Positions 1 through 8,526 of a stretch of 39,568 nucleotides of DNA are shown here, piece after piece; the stretch's first letter is position 1, and each line of letters begins with the position of its first letter. This stretch comes from DATGMP01 sp035293565. Lineage in GTDB: Bacteria > Pseudomonadota > Alphaproteobacteria > BOG-932 > Roseiterribacteraceae. The notes under the pieces are model-generated. The model did not search any database. It was not told where the DNA came from and saw only the letters and a program-made list of their open reading frames with translations. The stretch is from NCBI GenBank assembly GCA_035293565.1, contig DATGMP010000040.1:1-39568 (forward strand), read 5' to 3'. The position numbers and the translations under genes were made by a program.

Positions 1-892
1 GGGCTCGTGGCGGCCCGAACACGAAGGGCGTGGCGATCAGCACCATGGCAGCCATGGACAGCGGGATGCCGACCTTCGACCAGAAGGCTTGCTCCAGCCG
101 CGCCACCTGGTGGTTCTGTTGCTTGAGCGCATGGAGATATCGGAAGAGCTCGATGGGCGGCATGCTGTCCGGCGGCAAGATCAGCAGCTGAACCTGATTC
201 GGGCTGAGGAACGTCGGCCAGCTGAGCGAGTCCAGATGTTCAGTTCGCGCCTTGCCATCGATCAGCTGCGTCTCGGTGACGTCGCTGAGCTGCCACGCGT
301 CCCCCGACCCGACCCTTGCCTTATCGGCATGGATGAAATCCTTTAGCTCACCCTTGTCGCCGAACGCGTAGATATCGACGTCTCGGGGCACATTGCCTAA
401 ATCGACCCAGCGAACGCTCAGATATTGCCGGTTGCCCTGAGCCCAGAAGCCGTTCCCGTTTTCGATCGTCGCCCCGACGGACATTTTCGACATGCGCTGT
501 GCCTGGGCAAGCCGCTGTCCAGTGGGAATGACAAACTCCGCGAGCAAGAAGAGAACAACCACGATCGGTATGCCGATCTTCAGGACCGATGCTGCGATCT
601 GGCGGCGGGACACGCCGACGGACTGCATCGCGACCAGTTCGCTGTCGCTCGACATGTTGCCCAGGGCGAACAGCGTTCCAAGCAGCATGGATACCGGGAT
701 CAGTCGGAGCACCCGGGAAGGGACGGTCAGCAGCACATAGATCAATGCGTCAGCAACGCGGTAATTGCCCTGGCCGACATCGTGGAGCTGATCGACGAAC
801 TCCAGCAGGCTGAATAGGGCCGTCAGTCCGGATGCAACGAGAAAGATGCTTCTAAGCGCTGCCAGCCCGATATAACGGTCGAGCAGTTTCAT
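1..892 (-). CDS. lptG: LPS export ABC transporter permease LptG (partial, 3' end beyond window)
   Basis: Inner-membrane permease of the LptB2FG complex, which extracts LPS from the inner membrane and feeds it to the LptC/LptA bridge. The protein reads MKLLDRYIGLAALRSIF and about 297 residues are in the window. Hydrophobic segments lie near residues 10-35, 55-80 and 100-120, followed by the periplasmic beta-rich domain, with a membrane segment returning at the edge. The signature stretch (SSDSELVAMQSVGVS) is typical of the YjgP/YjgQ family. The ATG at 890-892 lies inside the last codons of lptF, giving a 41-bp overlap that implies translational coupling. The C-terminal membrane half is missing because the window ends, not because of a mutation. 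Confidence 0.93.
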   Translation of the reverse strand, partial: MKLLDRYIGLAALRSIFLVASGLTALFSLLEFVDQLHDVGQGNYRVADALIYVLLTVPSRVLRLIPVSMLLGTLFALGNMSSDSELVAMQSVGVSRRQIAASVLKIGIPIVVVLFLLAEFVIPTGQRLAQAQRMSKMSVGATIENGNGFWAQGNRQYLSVRWVDLGNVPRDVDIYAFGDKGELKDFIHADKARVGSGDAWQLSDVTETQLIDGKARTEHLDSLSWPTFLSPNQVQLLILPPDSMPPIELFRYLHALKQQNHQVARLEQAFWSKVGIPLSMAAMVLIATPFVFGPPRA

Positions 893-2030
893 AGTTGTCG
901 GCATAGCGCCTGGGCGTAGGTTCCAGCAAGGCGGCCGGGATCGGTTTGATGAACTTGCGCAGAGCCATCGTCAACGCATCGGAATAGCTCGCGAGGATGA
1001 CCGCCAGTGCCAGCAGGGCCGGCGCCCACCAAATGCCGGGAAAGGCTCCGACCGTGCCGTGCTGGACCCAGGTGCGCGCCGAGGTGCAAAGCAGGTAGTA
1101 GCCAGAATAGAGCAGGATCGCTGTCCCGATCTTCGCGTATCGGCTCTGCCGCGGCTTTGCCCGGCTGAGCGGCACGCCAAGTAGTCCGAGCAGCAGCGTC
1201 GAAATCGGCGTGGACAAGCGCCACTGCAGCTCGGCGAGGTCGTCGGAGCGCTTCGACTCGAGCAGTGACGGTGTGCCGGCGGCCGTCGAGGCGTATTCCG
1301 GCATTCTGACGCTGCGATTGCCGGTGGGAATGGCGATCTCCTCAGCGCTCATCACGGTATCGTCGGGATGGCCTTCCGGCAGGAAATCATAGACGCGGGC
1401 ATTGTTCAGCAGCACGTCCGCGGAATCTTCCCCGGCTTCCTTCGGGGCCTGATGCGCACTCTGCGCGAAGATGATCCGCGGATGGTTGTCGTGCATGGTT
1501 CGCACGAAAATGTTTTGGGCCGGGCTTTTCGGGCCGCCACGATGCTCGACGAAGATCACCCGATTGCCGTGGTCGCCGAGATAGAAGGTTCCGGCCTCGA
1601 TATAATCGGCATCCAGCAGCGTCGCGGCGCGCTCGGTCAATTCATGTGCGCGCTGGTAGGCCCAGGGGCGAGCCGCGAGCGACAAGATCGCAACGATCAC
1701 CGCGAGGAACCCCGCCAGCGTCAGTACGATCCGCATCACTCCGGTTGGCGTCATGCCGAGGGCGAACATGGCGGTGAACTCGGAGTCGCTGTATAGCCGG
1801 CCGAAGGCCAGGACGACCGAGACATACAGCGAGACCGGAATCAGAACTTCCAGCGAAATCAGGACCTTCAGGCCGACCAGCTGGGCAATCATGTCGGCCG
1901 GCATCAGCCCGTTCACGGCATCGGCGAGGAGATTGCCGGCACTGTAGCTCGCGAAGAGCGTGGCTAAAACGGCGAGCATGACTGCCATGGTTCGGCCGAT
2001 CTCGCGGATCAAATAGCTCCGAAAAATCAC
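852..2030 (-). CDS. lptF: LPS export ABC transporter permease LptF
   Basis: Partner permease of LptG in the LptB2FG LPS extractor, 392 aa. It starts at a GTG (MIFRSYLIREIGRTM, a usual LptF opening). It has three N-terminal membrane segments (about residues 12-35, 50-78, 98-122), a periplasmic beta-jellyroll-like domain (about 125-265) and C-terminal membrane segments (about 270-355). The motif SDSEFTAMFALGMTP matches the coupling-helix region of the family. No strong Shine-Dalgarno sequence precedes the GTG. It is first in the lptF-lptG pair; no other upstream gene on this strand is close enough to be in the same operon except the DUF2141 gene, about 210 bp away. Confidence 0.93.
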   Translation of the reverse strand: MIFRSYLIREIGRTMAVMLAVLATLFASYSAGNLLADAVNGLMPADMIAQLVGLKVLISLEVLIPVSLYVSVVLAFGRLYSDSEFTAMFALGMTPTGVMRIVLTLAGFLAVIVAILSLAARPWAYQRAHELTERAATLLDADYIEAGTFYLGDHGNRVIFVEHRGGPKSPAQNIFVRTMHDNHPRIIFAQSAHQAPKEAGEDSADVLLNNARVYDFLPEGHPDDTVMSAEEIAIPTGNRSVRMPEYASTAAGTPSLLESKRSDDLAELQWRLSTPISTLLLGLLGVPLSRAKPRQSRYAKIGTAILLYSGYYLLCTSARTWVQHGTVGAFPGIWWAPALLALAVILASYSDALTMALRKFIKPIPAALLEPTPRRYADNYETARPLYRAGSA

Positions 2031-2243
2031 AGCCGGGCACCGCAGGTGCGCGAGCGCAGCTCAACCGCGCGCGCAAGACAGTCGTAGTCGTACATTCAAC
2101 CCTGGTCCCGATGGCGCGCTTGCAAACGCGCCTGGTATCGCTCGTGCCCTATATAGGGCGTTATCCGGCAGTCCGTCGAGGTTTTCGGGCAATTGAGTGT
2201 ACGAGGTTCCCGAAATTCCCGTTTTCCGAGCCGAATAGCCCTC
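2031..2243 (-). promoter_or_regulatory. lptF upstream region with a perfect 14-bp palindrome
   Basis: A gene-free 213-bp stretch upstream of lptF. It holds the perfect palindrome GCCCTATATAGGGC at 2146-2159 and, nearer lptF, a short inverted repeat (GGCGCG ... CGCGCC) at about 2114-2132. Either could be part of the lptF promoter or an operator. No clear -35/-10 pair could be assigned by eye. Confidence 0.35.
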
Positions 2244-2732
2244 TCAATAGTACTTCATCCGCACATCGACACGATTGTCGCCGGCATGCAGCGCGAAGCG
2301 CACCCGGCTGAGGTCCGGCGGGCCGAAGTACAGTGTCGGATTGTTGGAGAAGCCATAGCCCTCGGTCGGAATGCCCAGCGCATTGGTATTGAGATGCCCG
2401 TCCGCGTTCTCGTCGTGGAATAGAGCGACGGCATAAAAGCCCGGGGCCGGCAGAACGAAACAGGCCGCGGTCACGGGCAGCGTCGTCGGCACTTGCTGGC
2501 GCGCGATTTTGTATTTGCCGTCCAGGAAATGGGCGGCGTCGTCCGGATAGATCGTGATCGTGACATTGCCCTTGGCCGATCGCATGCCGCTGACGCTCAC
2601 ATGAAGCGCGCCCTGATTGGGCCCGACGGCATCACAGGTGGCCTGCTTTTCATCGGCTTGGGCCACCGGGCCATTGGCGCACAACACCCCGATCAGGCCC
2701 AGGATAGCGGCCATACATTTGGTGGATCTCAA
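2244..2732 (-). CDS. Secreted DUF2141 domain protein
   Basis: 162 aa if started at the TTG at 2732. An ATG at 2714 is the alternative, but the TTG gives the signal peptide a positively charged n-region (MRSTKC) and has a GAGG-type ribosome site about 10 nt upstream. The signal peptide is followed by a single beta-sandwich domain. Motifs include GNVTITIYPD near the start and the hallmark AVALFHDENADGHLNTNALGIP, then GYGFSNNP, all typical of DUF2141. The family is a small transthyretin-like fold exported to the periplasm or outer membrane; its function is not established. It stands alone on its strand, divergent from the glycosyltransferase gene. Confidence 0.85.
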   Translation of the reverse strand: MRSTKCMAAILGLIGVLCANGPVAQADEKQATCDAVGPNQGALHVSVSGMRSAKGNVTITIYPDDAAHFLDGKYKIARQQVPTTLPVTAACFVLPAPGFYAVALFHDENADGHLNTNALGIPTEGYGFSNNPTLYFGPPDLSRVRFALHAGDNRVDVRMKYY

Positions 2733-2813
2733 TTCTCATCCCTCGGTCCTGGGGCCCATAGTACTTGTTTTCACCGCCGGGGCGAGATAGGCCGGGCGCA
2801 GCAGGGAGGATGG

Positions 2814-3968
2814 ATGCCGGACGGGGGGAGCGGGCAGGCGCGAGACGTTGCGGTATTCCGCCATAACCTGTTCAGAACATCGGAGACCTTCATTACCCAG
2901 CAGGCGCGGCAGCTGCGCCGCTACCACCCGATCTATCTGGGCAGGCTGCGTCAAGGGGAAGCGCCCGCGGGGGCGGCATCCCATGTCCTTAGTGATCTCG
3001 GAGGTCTGTGGGCGTGGCCGCGCATCTGTTTGCAGATGCTGACCCGTGATCCGTCATCCTATCTGCGGCTGCTTGCCGGGTGGCGTCCGGCGCTGATTCA
3101 CGCCCATTTCGGCGTTGATGGCGTCTATGCCCTGCCGGTGGCGAAACGGCTGGGCATACCGCTGGTTACGACCTTTCATGGTTTCGATGCCACCCTGTCG
3201 ACGATCGCGCTGCTGTCCTCCCCGGCCTGGGCGAACTATCCGCTTTTCCGCGGCCAACTGGGGCGACAAGGCGACCTGTTTCTCTGCGCTTCGTCTTTTA
3301 TTCGGGACCGGCTTCTGGCCATAGGCTTTCCCGAGGCACGGACGCGCCTGCATTATATCGGCGTTGATTGCGCCGCGATCGGGCCCCGCGATCCCGCCGA
3401 GGAAACGCGGACCATTCTCCACGTCGCGCGCCTTGTCGAGGTCAAGGGCACTCGGCATCTGATCGGCGCGTTCGCACGCGTGGCGCAGCGCTTCGCCGAT
3501 GTGGATTTGGCGATCATCGGCGACGGTCCTCTCAAAGCGCCGCTGCAATCGCAGGCACGCGCTCTGGGTATTGGCGCGCGCGTGCGCTTCATGGGAGCGC
3601 TTCCATACGCGGAGGTGCTCGACCAGATGCGCAAGGCGGCGATGCTGGTGTTGCCCAGCGTCCGGACCTCAACCGGCCGCGTCGAAGGGCTGGGCATGGT
3701 CTTGCTCGAAGCCGCTGCGACGGGCGTGCCGGCCATCGCCTCTCGGATCGGCGGCATCCCGGAAGGCGTCATCGACAATGAAACCGGGTTCCTGGTGCCC
3801 GAGCGCGACGAGGCGGCATTGGCGGAGCGTATCGGAGCACTTCTCGAGCATCGCGACATGCGCCTTGCTATGGGGGCGAAGGGCCGCGCGCTGGTCGAGG
3901 AACGGTTCGATCTCCGGCGGCAGACGGATCTCCTCGAGGAGCACTACGACTCGCTGCTGGTCCGATGA
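2814..3968 (+). CDS. Glycosyltransferase family 4 (GT4)
   Basis: Predicted retaining nucleotide-sugar glycosyltransferase of the GT-B fold, 384 aa with the ATG at 2814 (MPDGGSGQARDVAVF). A GGGAGG stretch lies just upstream, slightly close to the start. The open frame continues upstream to 2493, but that part overlaps the opposite-strand DUF2141 gene and has no family similarity. The N-terminal domain contains HAHFGVDGVYALPVAKRLGIP and TTFHGFDAT. The C-terminal Rossmann domain has the donor-binding stretch GLGMVLLEAAATGVPAIAS with the conserved E-x7-E-type motif region. Its stop overlaps the PIG-L gene by 4 bp (ATGA), so the two are co-translated. It probably adds a sugar to an exported glycan together with the nearby flippase. 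Confidence 0.88.
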   Translation: MPDGGSGQARDVAVFRHNLFRTSETFITQQARQLRRYHPIYLGRLRQGEAPAGAASHVLSDLGGLWAWPRICLQMLTRDPSSYLRLLAGWRPALIHAHFGVDGVYALPVAKRLGIPLVTTFHGFDATLSTIALLSSPAWANYPLFRGQLGRQGDLFLCASSFIRDRLLAIGFPEARTRLHYIGVDCAAIGPRDPAEETRTILHVARLVEVKGTRHLIGAFARVAQRFADVDLAIIGDGPLKAPLQSQARALGIGARVRFMGALPYAEVLDQMRKAAMLVLPSVRTSTGRVEGLGMVLLEAAATGVPAIASRIGGIPEGVIDNETGFLVPERDEAALAERIGALLEHRDMRLAMGAKGRALVEERFDLRRQTDLLEEHYDSLLVR

Positions 3969-4723
3969 CCAGCCCGGTCCGGACCGCCGTGGTGATTGCT
4001 CACCCCGATGACGAAGCTTTGTGGCTGAGTTCGACGCTCGGTTCGGCGGATCGGATCGTCTTCTGCTTTGGTGACCTGTTCCGTCGGCCGCGGGACTCCG
4101 CGGCCCGTCGGCGCGCGGTCGCGCAGTTGCCGCTGCCTGGACTGATCGACCTGCGCCTGCCGGAATGCGGCGGCGGGCTCGCGGTCGACTGGTCGAGGCC
4201 GCGCCTGACAGAGGCTGGAATTGCGATCATCGATGACGCGGCCGGCCGACGCTACGAAGCAAATTTCGAGGCGCTCGTAAGCGCGCTCCGGACGGCGCTT
4301 TCGGGTTGCCGCGAGGTCATTACGCACAATCCGTGGGGTGAGTACGGGCACGCCGAGCATATTCAGGTCCATCGCGCTGTCACCGCATTGCAGATGGAGC
4401 TGGGTTACACGATCTGGTTCTCCAACTATGTCGGTTCGGCGAGCTGGCCGCTGGCTCAGGATATCGCGCGTCGGCCGTGCTGGACGGAGCGCCGTGCGGT
4501 CGCCCCGGACCTCGCGTTGGCTCACGAGCTGCGGGACCTCTATCGCCGCAGCGGCGCTTGGACTTGGACCCATTGGCACCGCTGGCCGGCCGAGGAAAGC
4601 CTCTATGCGATGCCGCCCGGCGCGCCCCGGCACACGCTGATAGGGGAATGGCTGCTGGACGTCCGCGGCCTGCGCTGGTGGCCGCCGCCTTGGCGGCCGG
4701 CGCGACGCCAAATCGGGCCCTGA
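3965..4723 (+). CDS. PIG-L/LmbE-family deacetylase
   Basis: 252-aa member of the zinc-dependent PIG-L family, which removes N-acetyl groups from GlcNAc-like sugars in glycans or glycoconjugates. The zinc motif AHPDDE is at residues 12-17 (H13, D16). The second motif, EYGHAEHIQVH, supplies H129/H132. No signal peptide is visible, so action on a cytoplasmic sugar intermediate is likely. It overlaps the preceding GT4 gene by 4 bp and is followed after 36 bp by the radical SAM gene. It may de-N-acetylate a sugar added by the GT4. The substrate cannot be told from sequence. The C-terminus is rich in Trp and Arg (RWWPPPWRPARRQ). Confidence 0.85.
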   Translation: MTSPVRTAVVIAHPDDEALWLSSTLGSADRIVFCFGDLFRRPRDSAARRRAVAQLPLPGLIDLRLPECGGGLAVDWSRPRLTEAGIAIIDDAAGRRYEANFEALVSALRTALSGCREVITHNPWGEYGHAEHIQVHRAVTALQMELGYTIWFSNYVGSASWPLAQDIARRPCWTERRAVAPDLALAHELRDLYRRSGAWTWTHWHRWPAEESLYAMPPGAPRHTLIGEWLLDVRGLRWWPPPWRPARRQIGP

Positions 4724-4759
4724 GCTTCCTTCGCCAGACCGCGAATGGTAGAGGAATGC

Positions 4760-5761
4760 ATGACCGACCTTCCGCCAGCATCCCGGCTCGAAGATCTGCT
4801 GAGCGCCGCGCGCTTCCTCGGGCGTGCGCTCGGTTCGCGCTATAACCCGCTGCTGGCGCAGGTCGTCGTCACGCGCCGTTGCAATCTCGCGTGCGGCTAT
4901 TGTAACGAATATGACGATTTCTCGCCGCCTGTACCGACCGCGGATCTGCTGGCGCGGGTCGATCATCTGGCGAGGCTCAAGACCGCGTCCATCACCTTCA
5001 CCGGCGGCGAGCCGCTTCTGCATCCCGAGCTCGATACGGTCATCGCTGCGGCGCGCCGCAGCCGCATGATTGTGACGATCATTACCAACGGCTTCCGCCT
5101 AACCCGCGCCTGGATTGATCGCTTCAATGCATCCGGGCTTCAGGGCATGCAGATCAGCATCGACAATCTCGAACCCGACGACGTGTCGATGAAAAGCCTG
5201 GCCTCGGTGAAGGGGAAGCTCGCGCTGCTGGCGGAGCATGCGCGCTTCAAGGTGAACGTCAATTCCGTTCTCGGCATCAGCGATAAGCGGACGAAGGATG
5301 TGATCGAGGTTGCCGAAACCGCAGCACGTCACGGCTTCCAGCATTCGGTGGGCGTGCTGCATGACCATACGGGCATGCTGAAGCCGCTGTCGGCCGAGCA
5401 GATGCGCGCTTACCGGCAGGTCACGCGTATCTCACCGTCGATGGTGCATGGGCTCAATTACCGCCTGTTTCAGGGCAATTTGATGCATGGCCGGCCCAAT
5501 GACTGGAAGTGCCGCGCCGGCGCCCGCTACCTCTATGTCGCCGAAGACGGCAAGGTCCATTGGTGCTCGCAGCAGCGCGGCTATCCCGGCATCCCGCTGC
5601 TTGACTACACGCGAGAAGACATCCGCCGGGAGTTCGACATCGAGAAATCCTGCAGCCCGACCTGCACGCTCTCATGCGTTCATCAGATGAGTATGTTCGA
5701 CCGCTATCGCGGCCGGCAGAAGAGGCCCGATCCCACCCAGGCGGCTGCCGCGGCGGAATGA
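4760..5761 (+). CDS. Radical SAM protein with SPASM-like C-terminus
   Basis: 333 aa from the ATG at 4760, preceded by AGAGGA at the right place; an in-frame ATG at 4745 would add five residues. The CX3CX2C motif that binds the [4Fe-4S]-SAM cluster is at C41, C45 and C48 (CNLACGYC). It is followed by the FTGGEPLLHPEL motif that contacts SAM. The C-terminal part has further cysteines (KCRAG, HWCSQQ, then C-x3-C-x3-C in KSCSPTCTLSC), a SPASM/twitch-like auxiliary cluster pattern. Enzymes of this kind modify peptides, lipids or sugars. Placement after GT4 and PIG-L genes suggests a glycan or glycolipid substrate, but no peptide precursor gene or known subfamily could be assigned. Its stop is 3 bp from the stop of the convergent flippase. 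Confidence 0.85.
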   Translation: MTDLPPASRLEDLLSAARFLGRALGSRYNPLLAQVVVTRRCNLACGYCNEYDDFSPPVPTADLLARVDHLARLKTASITFTGGEPLLHPELDTVIAAARRSRMIVTIITNGFRLTRAWIDRFNASGLQGMQISIDNLEPDDVSMKSLASVKGKLALLAEHARFKVNVNSVLGISDKRTKDVIEVAETAARHGFQHSVGVLHDHTGMLKPLSAEQMRAYRQVTRISPSMVHGLNYRLFQGNLMHGRPNDWKCRAGARYLYVAEDGKVHWCSQQRGYPGIPLLDYTREDIRREFDIEKSCSPTCTLSCVHQMSMFDRYRGRQKRPDPTQAAAAAE

Positions 5762-5764
5762 GGC

Positions 5765-7201
5765 TCAGGCCTCGCTCGGCCGTTGGCGTGTGCCGAAGAA
5801 CAGGCCGCCATAGGCCAGCAACGTCGCCGAGATCACGATCGCGAGACTGGCTGCCGGCGGAATATTCCCGGTCATTCGATCCAGCACTACCACGCCCGCG
5901 GCCATCGCACCGATCGCGGCCATGGGCGCAACGATGCTCGGCGCCAGCGTCCAGAGATCGATGCCCCAATGCCGGCGCAGATAGAAGCCGCCCCAGACCA
6001 GCAGCAGCGGGTAGACGCCGAGCCAGACCGCCGATATGACGACGATCCCGTGTCCCGGATCGAAGGTAAAGCCGACCGCGACGATACCGGCTGTCAGCAG
6101 GAGCAGCGCCGTCGCGGACAGGGCGGCCGCGGTTCCCGGGCGGCCCGAGGCCATCATCAACGGAGTCAATAACTGCAATGTGACGCGGAGAAAGGCTGCC
6201 GCGGCGAGCAGCTTGAGCGGCATGGCAGCCGCTGCATAGCTGCCGCCGTGATCGTCATGGAGCAGCGCCGTGAGAGGGTCGGCCGCGAGAATCAGGCCGA
6301 CCGCGAGCGGCGCGACCAATATGGTTAGCCGCTTAACCGACCAGCTCAGCGACTCCGTCAGCTCGGTTGTGATGGCAGCGACGCGCGCGAAAACCGGCAG
6401 GGCAGTCCGATTGAGCAAGGCGCCGACGGCGATCGCCGGCTCCATGGCGATGTCGAAGGCAACACGGTAGATGGCGAGCGGGGTTGCGCCGTAGAACCAG
6501 CCTATGAGCAGAAAATCGATATTCTTGAATATCTGCTCGAAGATATTGGCAGCGGCCGCGCGCATGCCGAATCGCACCAAAGGCTGAATCGTGCGCATCT
6601 GGAATCGCAGTGCCGGCCAAAAAGGTCGGGCGACGGCCGCGCCGATCAGCGCGTACAGGCCGCTGGCGGCATGAGCGGCGACCAGCGCCCAGGCTCCGGC
6701 GCCTGCGATGGCAAGGCCGAGACGCGTGAGCGCGGCTGCCAGAGTCGCGCTCACATTGACGATGGCGATCCGCTCATATTGCAGGTCGCGATTCATGATC
6801 GCGAGCGGGATCAGCGCAGCGCCGACCAGCGGCTGCTTGATTGCGGCTGCCAGGAAATAGGTCCGCATGCCCGGCTCGCCGTAGATCGTTTCGACCCAGG
6901 GCGCCGCTGCTAGCGTCAGTCCGCCCACGATCGCCGCCGCGCCGGTGACGAACCAGAACAGCGTATCGAGCTGTAGCTTGGAGATCGACGGCGCCTGGAT
7001 CAGCGCCTCGGCGGTGCCGAGCCCGTCGAACGCCTCGACCACCATCGCGATCGAGATGACGATTGATGCAATGCCGACTTGCTGCTTTGTGAGGAACAGC
7101 AGGACAACCAAGATAGTGGAGAAATCGATGACCTTGGCGGCAACGGTGGCCCCGCCGAGCCAATTAAAGCCGCGATTCAGATGCGCGCGATGATCCTCCA
7201 T
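5765..7201 (-). CDS. Wzx-like polysaccharide/lipid-linked oligosaccharide flippase
   Basis: 478-aa polytopic membrane protein of the MOP flippase superfamily, polysaccharide-transporter branch. The start chosen is the ATG at 7199-7201 (MEDHRAHLNRGFNWLGGATVAAKVIDF), where the family similarity begins. The frame is open further upstream, but that part runs over the neighbouring glycosyltransferase gene. About 12-14 hydrophobic segments are visible, with the typical GLGTAEALIQAP and FGMRAAAANIFEQIFKNIDFLLIG stretches. It should move an undecaprenyl-linked glycan across the inner membrane. It starts 7 bp after the stop of the upstream GT4 gene, so they form one operon. Confidence 0.87.
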   Translation of the reverse strand: MEDHRAHLNRGFNWLGGATVAAKVIDFSTILVVLLFLTKQQVGIASIVISIAMVVEAFDGLGTAEALIQAPSISKLQLDTLFWFVTGAAAIVGGLTLAAAPWVETIYGEPGMRTYFLAAAIKQPLVGAALIPLAIMNRDLQYERIAIVNVSATLAAALTRLGLAIAGAGAWALVAAHAASGLYALIGAAVARPFWPALRFQMRTIQPLVRFGMRAAAANIFEQIFKNIDFLLIGWFYGATPLAIYRVAFDIAMEPAIAVGALLNRTALPVFARVAAITTELTESLSWSVKRLTILVAPLAVGLILAADPLTALLHDDHGGSYAAAAMPLKLLAAAAFLRVTLQLLTPLMMASGRPGTAAALSATALLLLTAGIVAVGFTFDPGHGIVVISAVWLGVYPLLLVWGGFYLRRHWGIDLWTLAPSIVAPMAAIGAMAAGVVVLDRMTGNIPPAASLAIVISATLLAYGGLFFGTRQRPSEA

Positions 7202-7208
7202 GCGGACG

Positions 7209-8459
7209 TCAGTCGTGTCGCGACGGGGCGAGGCGCGCCGGCGGGAGGATGAAGGATCGCTCGCGCACCAAGTGAACCAGCCAGCGTCGCGATTCTGCCA
7301 TCCATGCGCGCGCCTGCACTCGGCTCCAGACGCCACGCTCCGTCGCGGCGGCGTGCAGGCGGCTTGCAACGAGGTCGTGAATTTTCCGGGCGCGTGCATT
7401 CCAGGTGAAATTATGGCTGTCCGCCATGGCTGTCGCGGAGAGGCGCGCCGCAAGATCGCCATCGCTGAGCACGGCCCTGATTCCGTCGACGAGCGCTGGG
7501 ACATTGTCCGGCGGACAGAGGAAGGCGTTGTCGCCGTGCCTCAGCACCTCCTCGACGTCCGGCGTTTCGCCCGCGAGAATTGGACGGCCCGAGGCCATGT
7601 ACAAGAACAGCTTCAGCGGCAGCACAGTCGAGCCGTACTTCGCCAACGGCTCCCACGACGGCGGGATTAGCAGCAAGTCGGCGGCGAAGATATAGTCCGC
7701 AAGCTTCTTCGGCGGCTGGAAGGGCACGATCGTGACGTTGGGGACATCTCGCGCCAGCGCCTCGATCGGGCCGTCGCCATAGGAGCCGACCAGCACGAAC
7801 TGAATTTCGGGCAGCGACCGCGCGGCCGCGACCACGAGATCGAGTCCTTTCTTGTGGTTGATCCGCCCGGTGTAGACGACGGTCATCCGTTCGGGAGAAA
7901 GACCGATCTTGCGCTTCGCTTCTTCGGTCGACAGCGTCTGCTGCAGGCGCTGCGGCTCATAACCGTTATGAATGCAGCGCAGCTTGTCAGCCGGGACGCC
8001 GATATTCAGATATTTGGTTCTTGTGTAATCGGAGTGGCAGATATTGACGAGGAGACGTCGATTGCAGAACAGGCGATGGAGCCAGAGCTGCAGAGGCGGG
8101 ATCTGGTCGGGCCAGGGGCGGTAATGGTCGAATACGACTCGCTGCCCGAACAGCAGCGACATCCAGGTGATCCACAGATTGCGTGTATAGACGAGATCGG
8201 CCTCGCGGAATTCCGTTCTGAAGGGCAGGGTAAGACCGCACCACAAATGGCGCAGGGCCGCCGGCCGGATTGGCGCCCGCGCGCGGACTGTCGGCATGCC
8301 GGCCAGCTCCCGGCAGACCTCGTCGTTAGGAGCGCGCATCGGGACATGCAGCCACGCCTCGTCCGCGAGCGGCGCCAGATAGCGCGCGGTCGTTACGAAG
8401 ACTTCCGCGTCGGCCTCGGCGCTCGGCAGGGGATTTTCGAACGTGAACAGGATTTTCAT
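7209..8459 (-). CDS. Glycosyltransferase family 4 (GT4), second
   Basis: 416-aa GT-B glycosyltransferase. The start is the ATG at 8457-8459 (MKILFTFENPLPSAEADAEVF); a 7-residue longer start is possible. The N-terminal domain is followed by the linker VVYTGRINHKKGLDLV, which begins the donor-binding domain. The donor-binding pocket region is YGSTVLPLKLFLYMASGRPILAGETPDVEEVL; the usual E-x7-E is replaced by K-x-F-type residues there, so sugar specificity is uncertain. It lies immediately upstream of the flippase gene on the same strand, consistent with assembly of a lipid-linked glycan that is then exported. Confidence 0.86.
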   Translation of the reverse strand: MKILFTFENPLPSAEADAEVFVTTARYLAPLADEAWLHVPMRAPNDEVCRELAGMPTVRARAPIRPAALRHLWCGLTLPFRTEFREADLVYTRNLWITWMSLLFGQRVVFDHYRPWPDQIPPLQLWLHRLFCNRRLLVNICHSDYTRTKYLNIGVPADKLRCIHNGYEPQRLQQTLSTEEAKRKIGLSPERMTVVYTGRINHKKGLDLVVAAARSLPEIQFVLVGSYGDGPIEALARDVPNVTIVPFQPPKKLADYIFAADLLLIPPSWEPLAKYGSTVLPLKLFLYMASGRPILAGETPDVEEVLRHGDNAFLCPPDNVPALVDGIRAVLSDGDLAARLSATAMADSHNFTWNARARKIHDLVASRLHAAATERGVWSRVQARAWMAESRRWLVHLVRERSFILPPARLAPSRHD

Positions 8460-8526
8460 AGGTCGTGGCGGAAGGTCCAAAAGCCTTGCCTTGGATCGAG
8501 CTCAGCCCGACGTGGCAGCGGGCAAA

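Noticed and set aside
2114..2132. Rho-independent terminator behind the DUF2141 gene (GGCGCG ... CGCGCC)
   Set aside because: There is no T-run after the short stem on the minus strand, and the stem is only six pairs.
2493..2813. Upstream extension of the first GT4 open frame
   Set aside because: It overlaps the DUF2141 gene on the other strand, has no glycosyltransferase similarity, and the ATG at 2814 fits the family start.
7202..7504. N-terminal extension of the flippase frame
   Set aside because: It runs over the end of the second GT4 gene and is Arg/Ser-rich, without membrane or family features; similarity starts at 7201.
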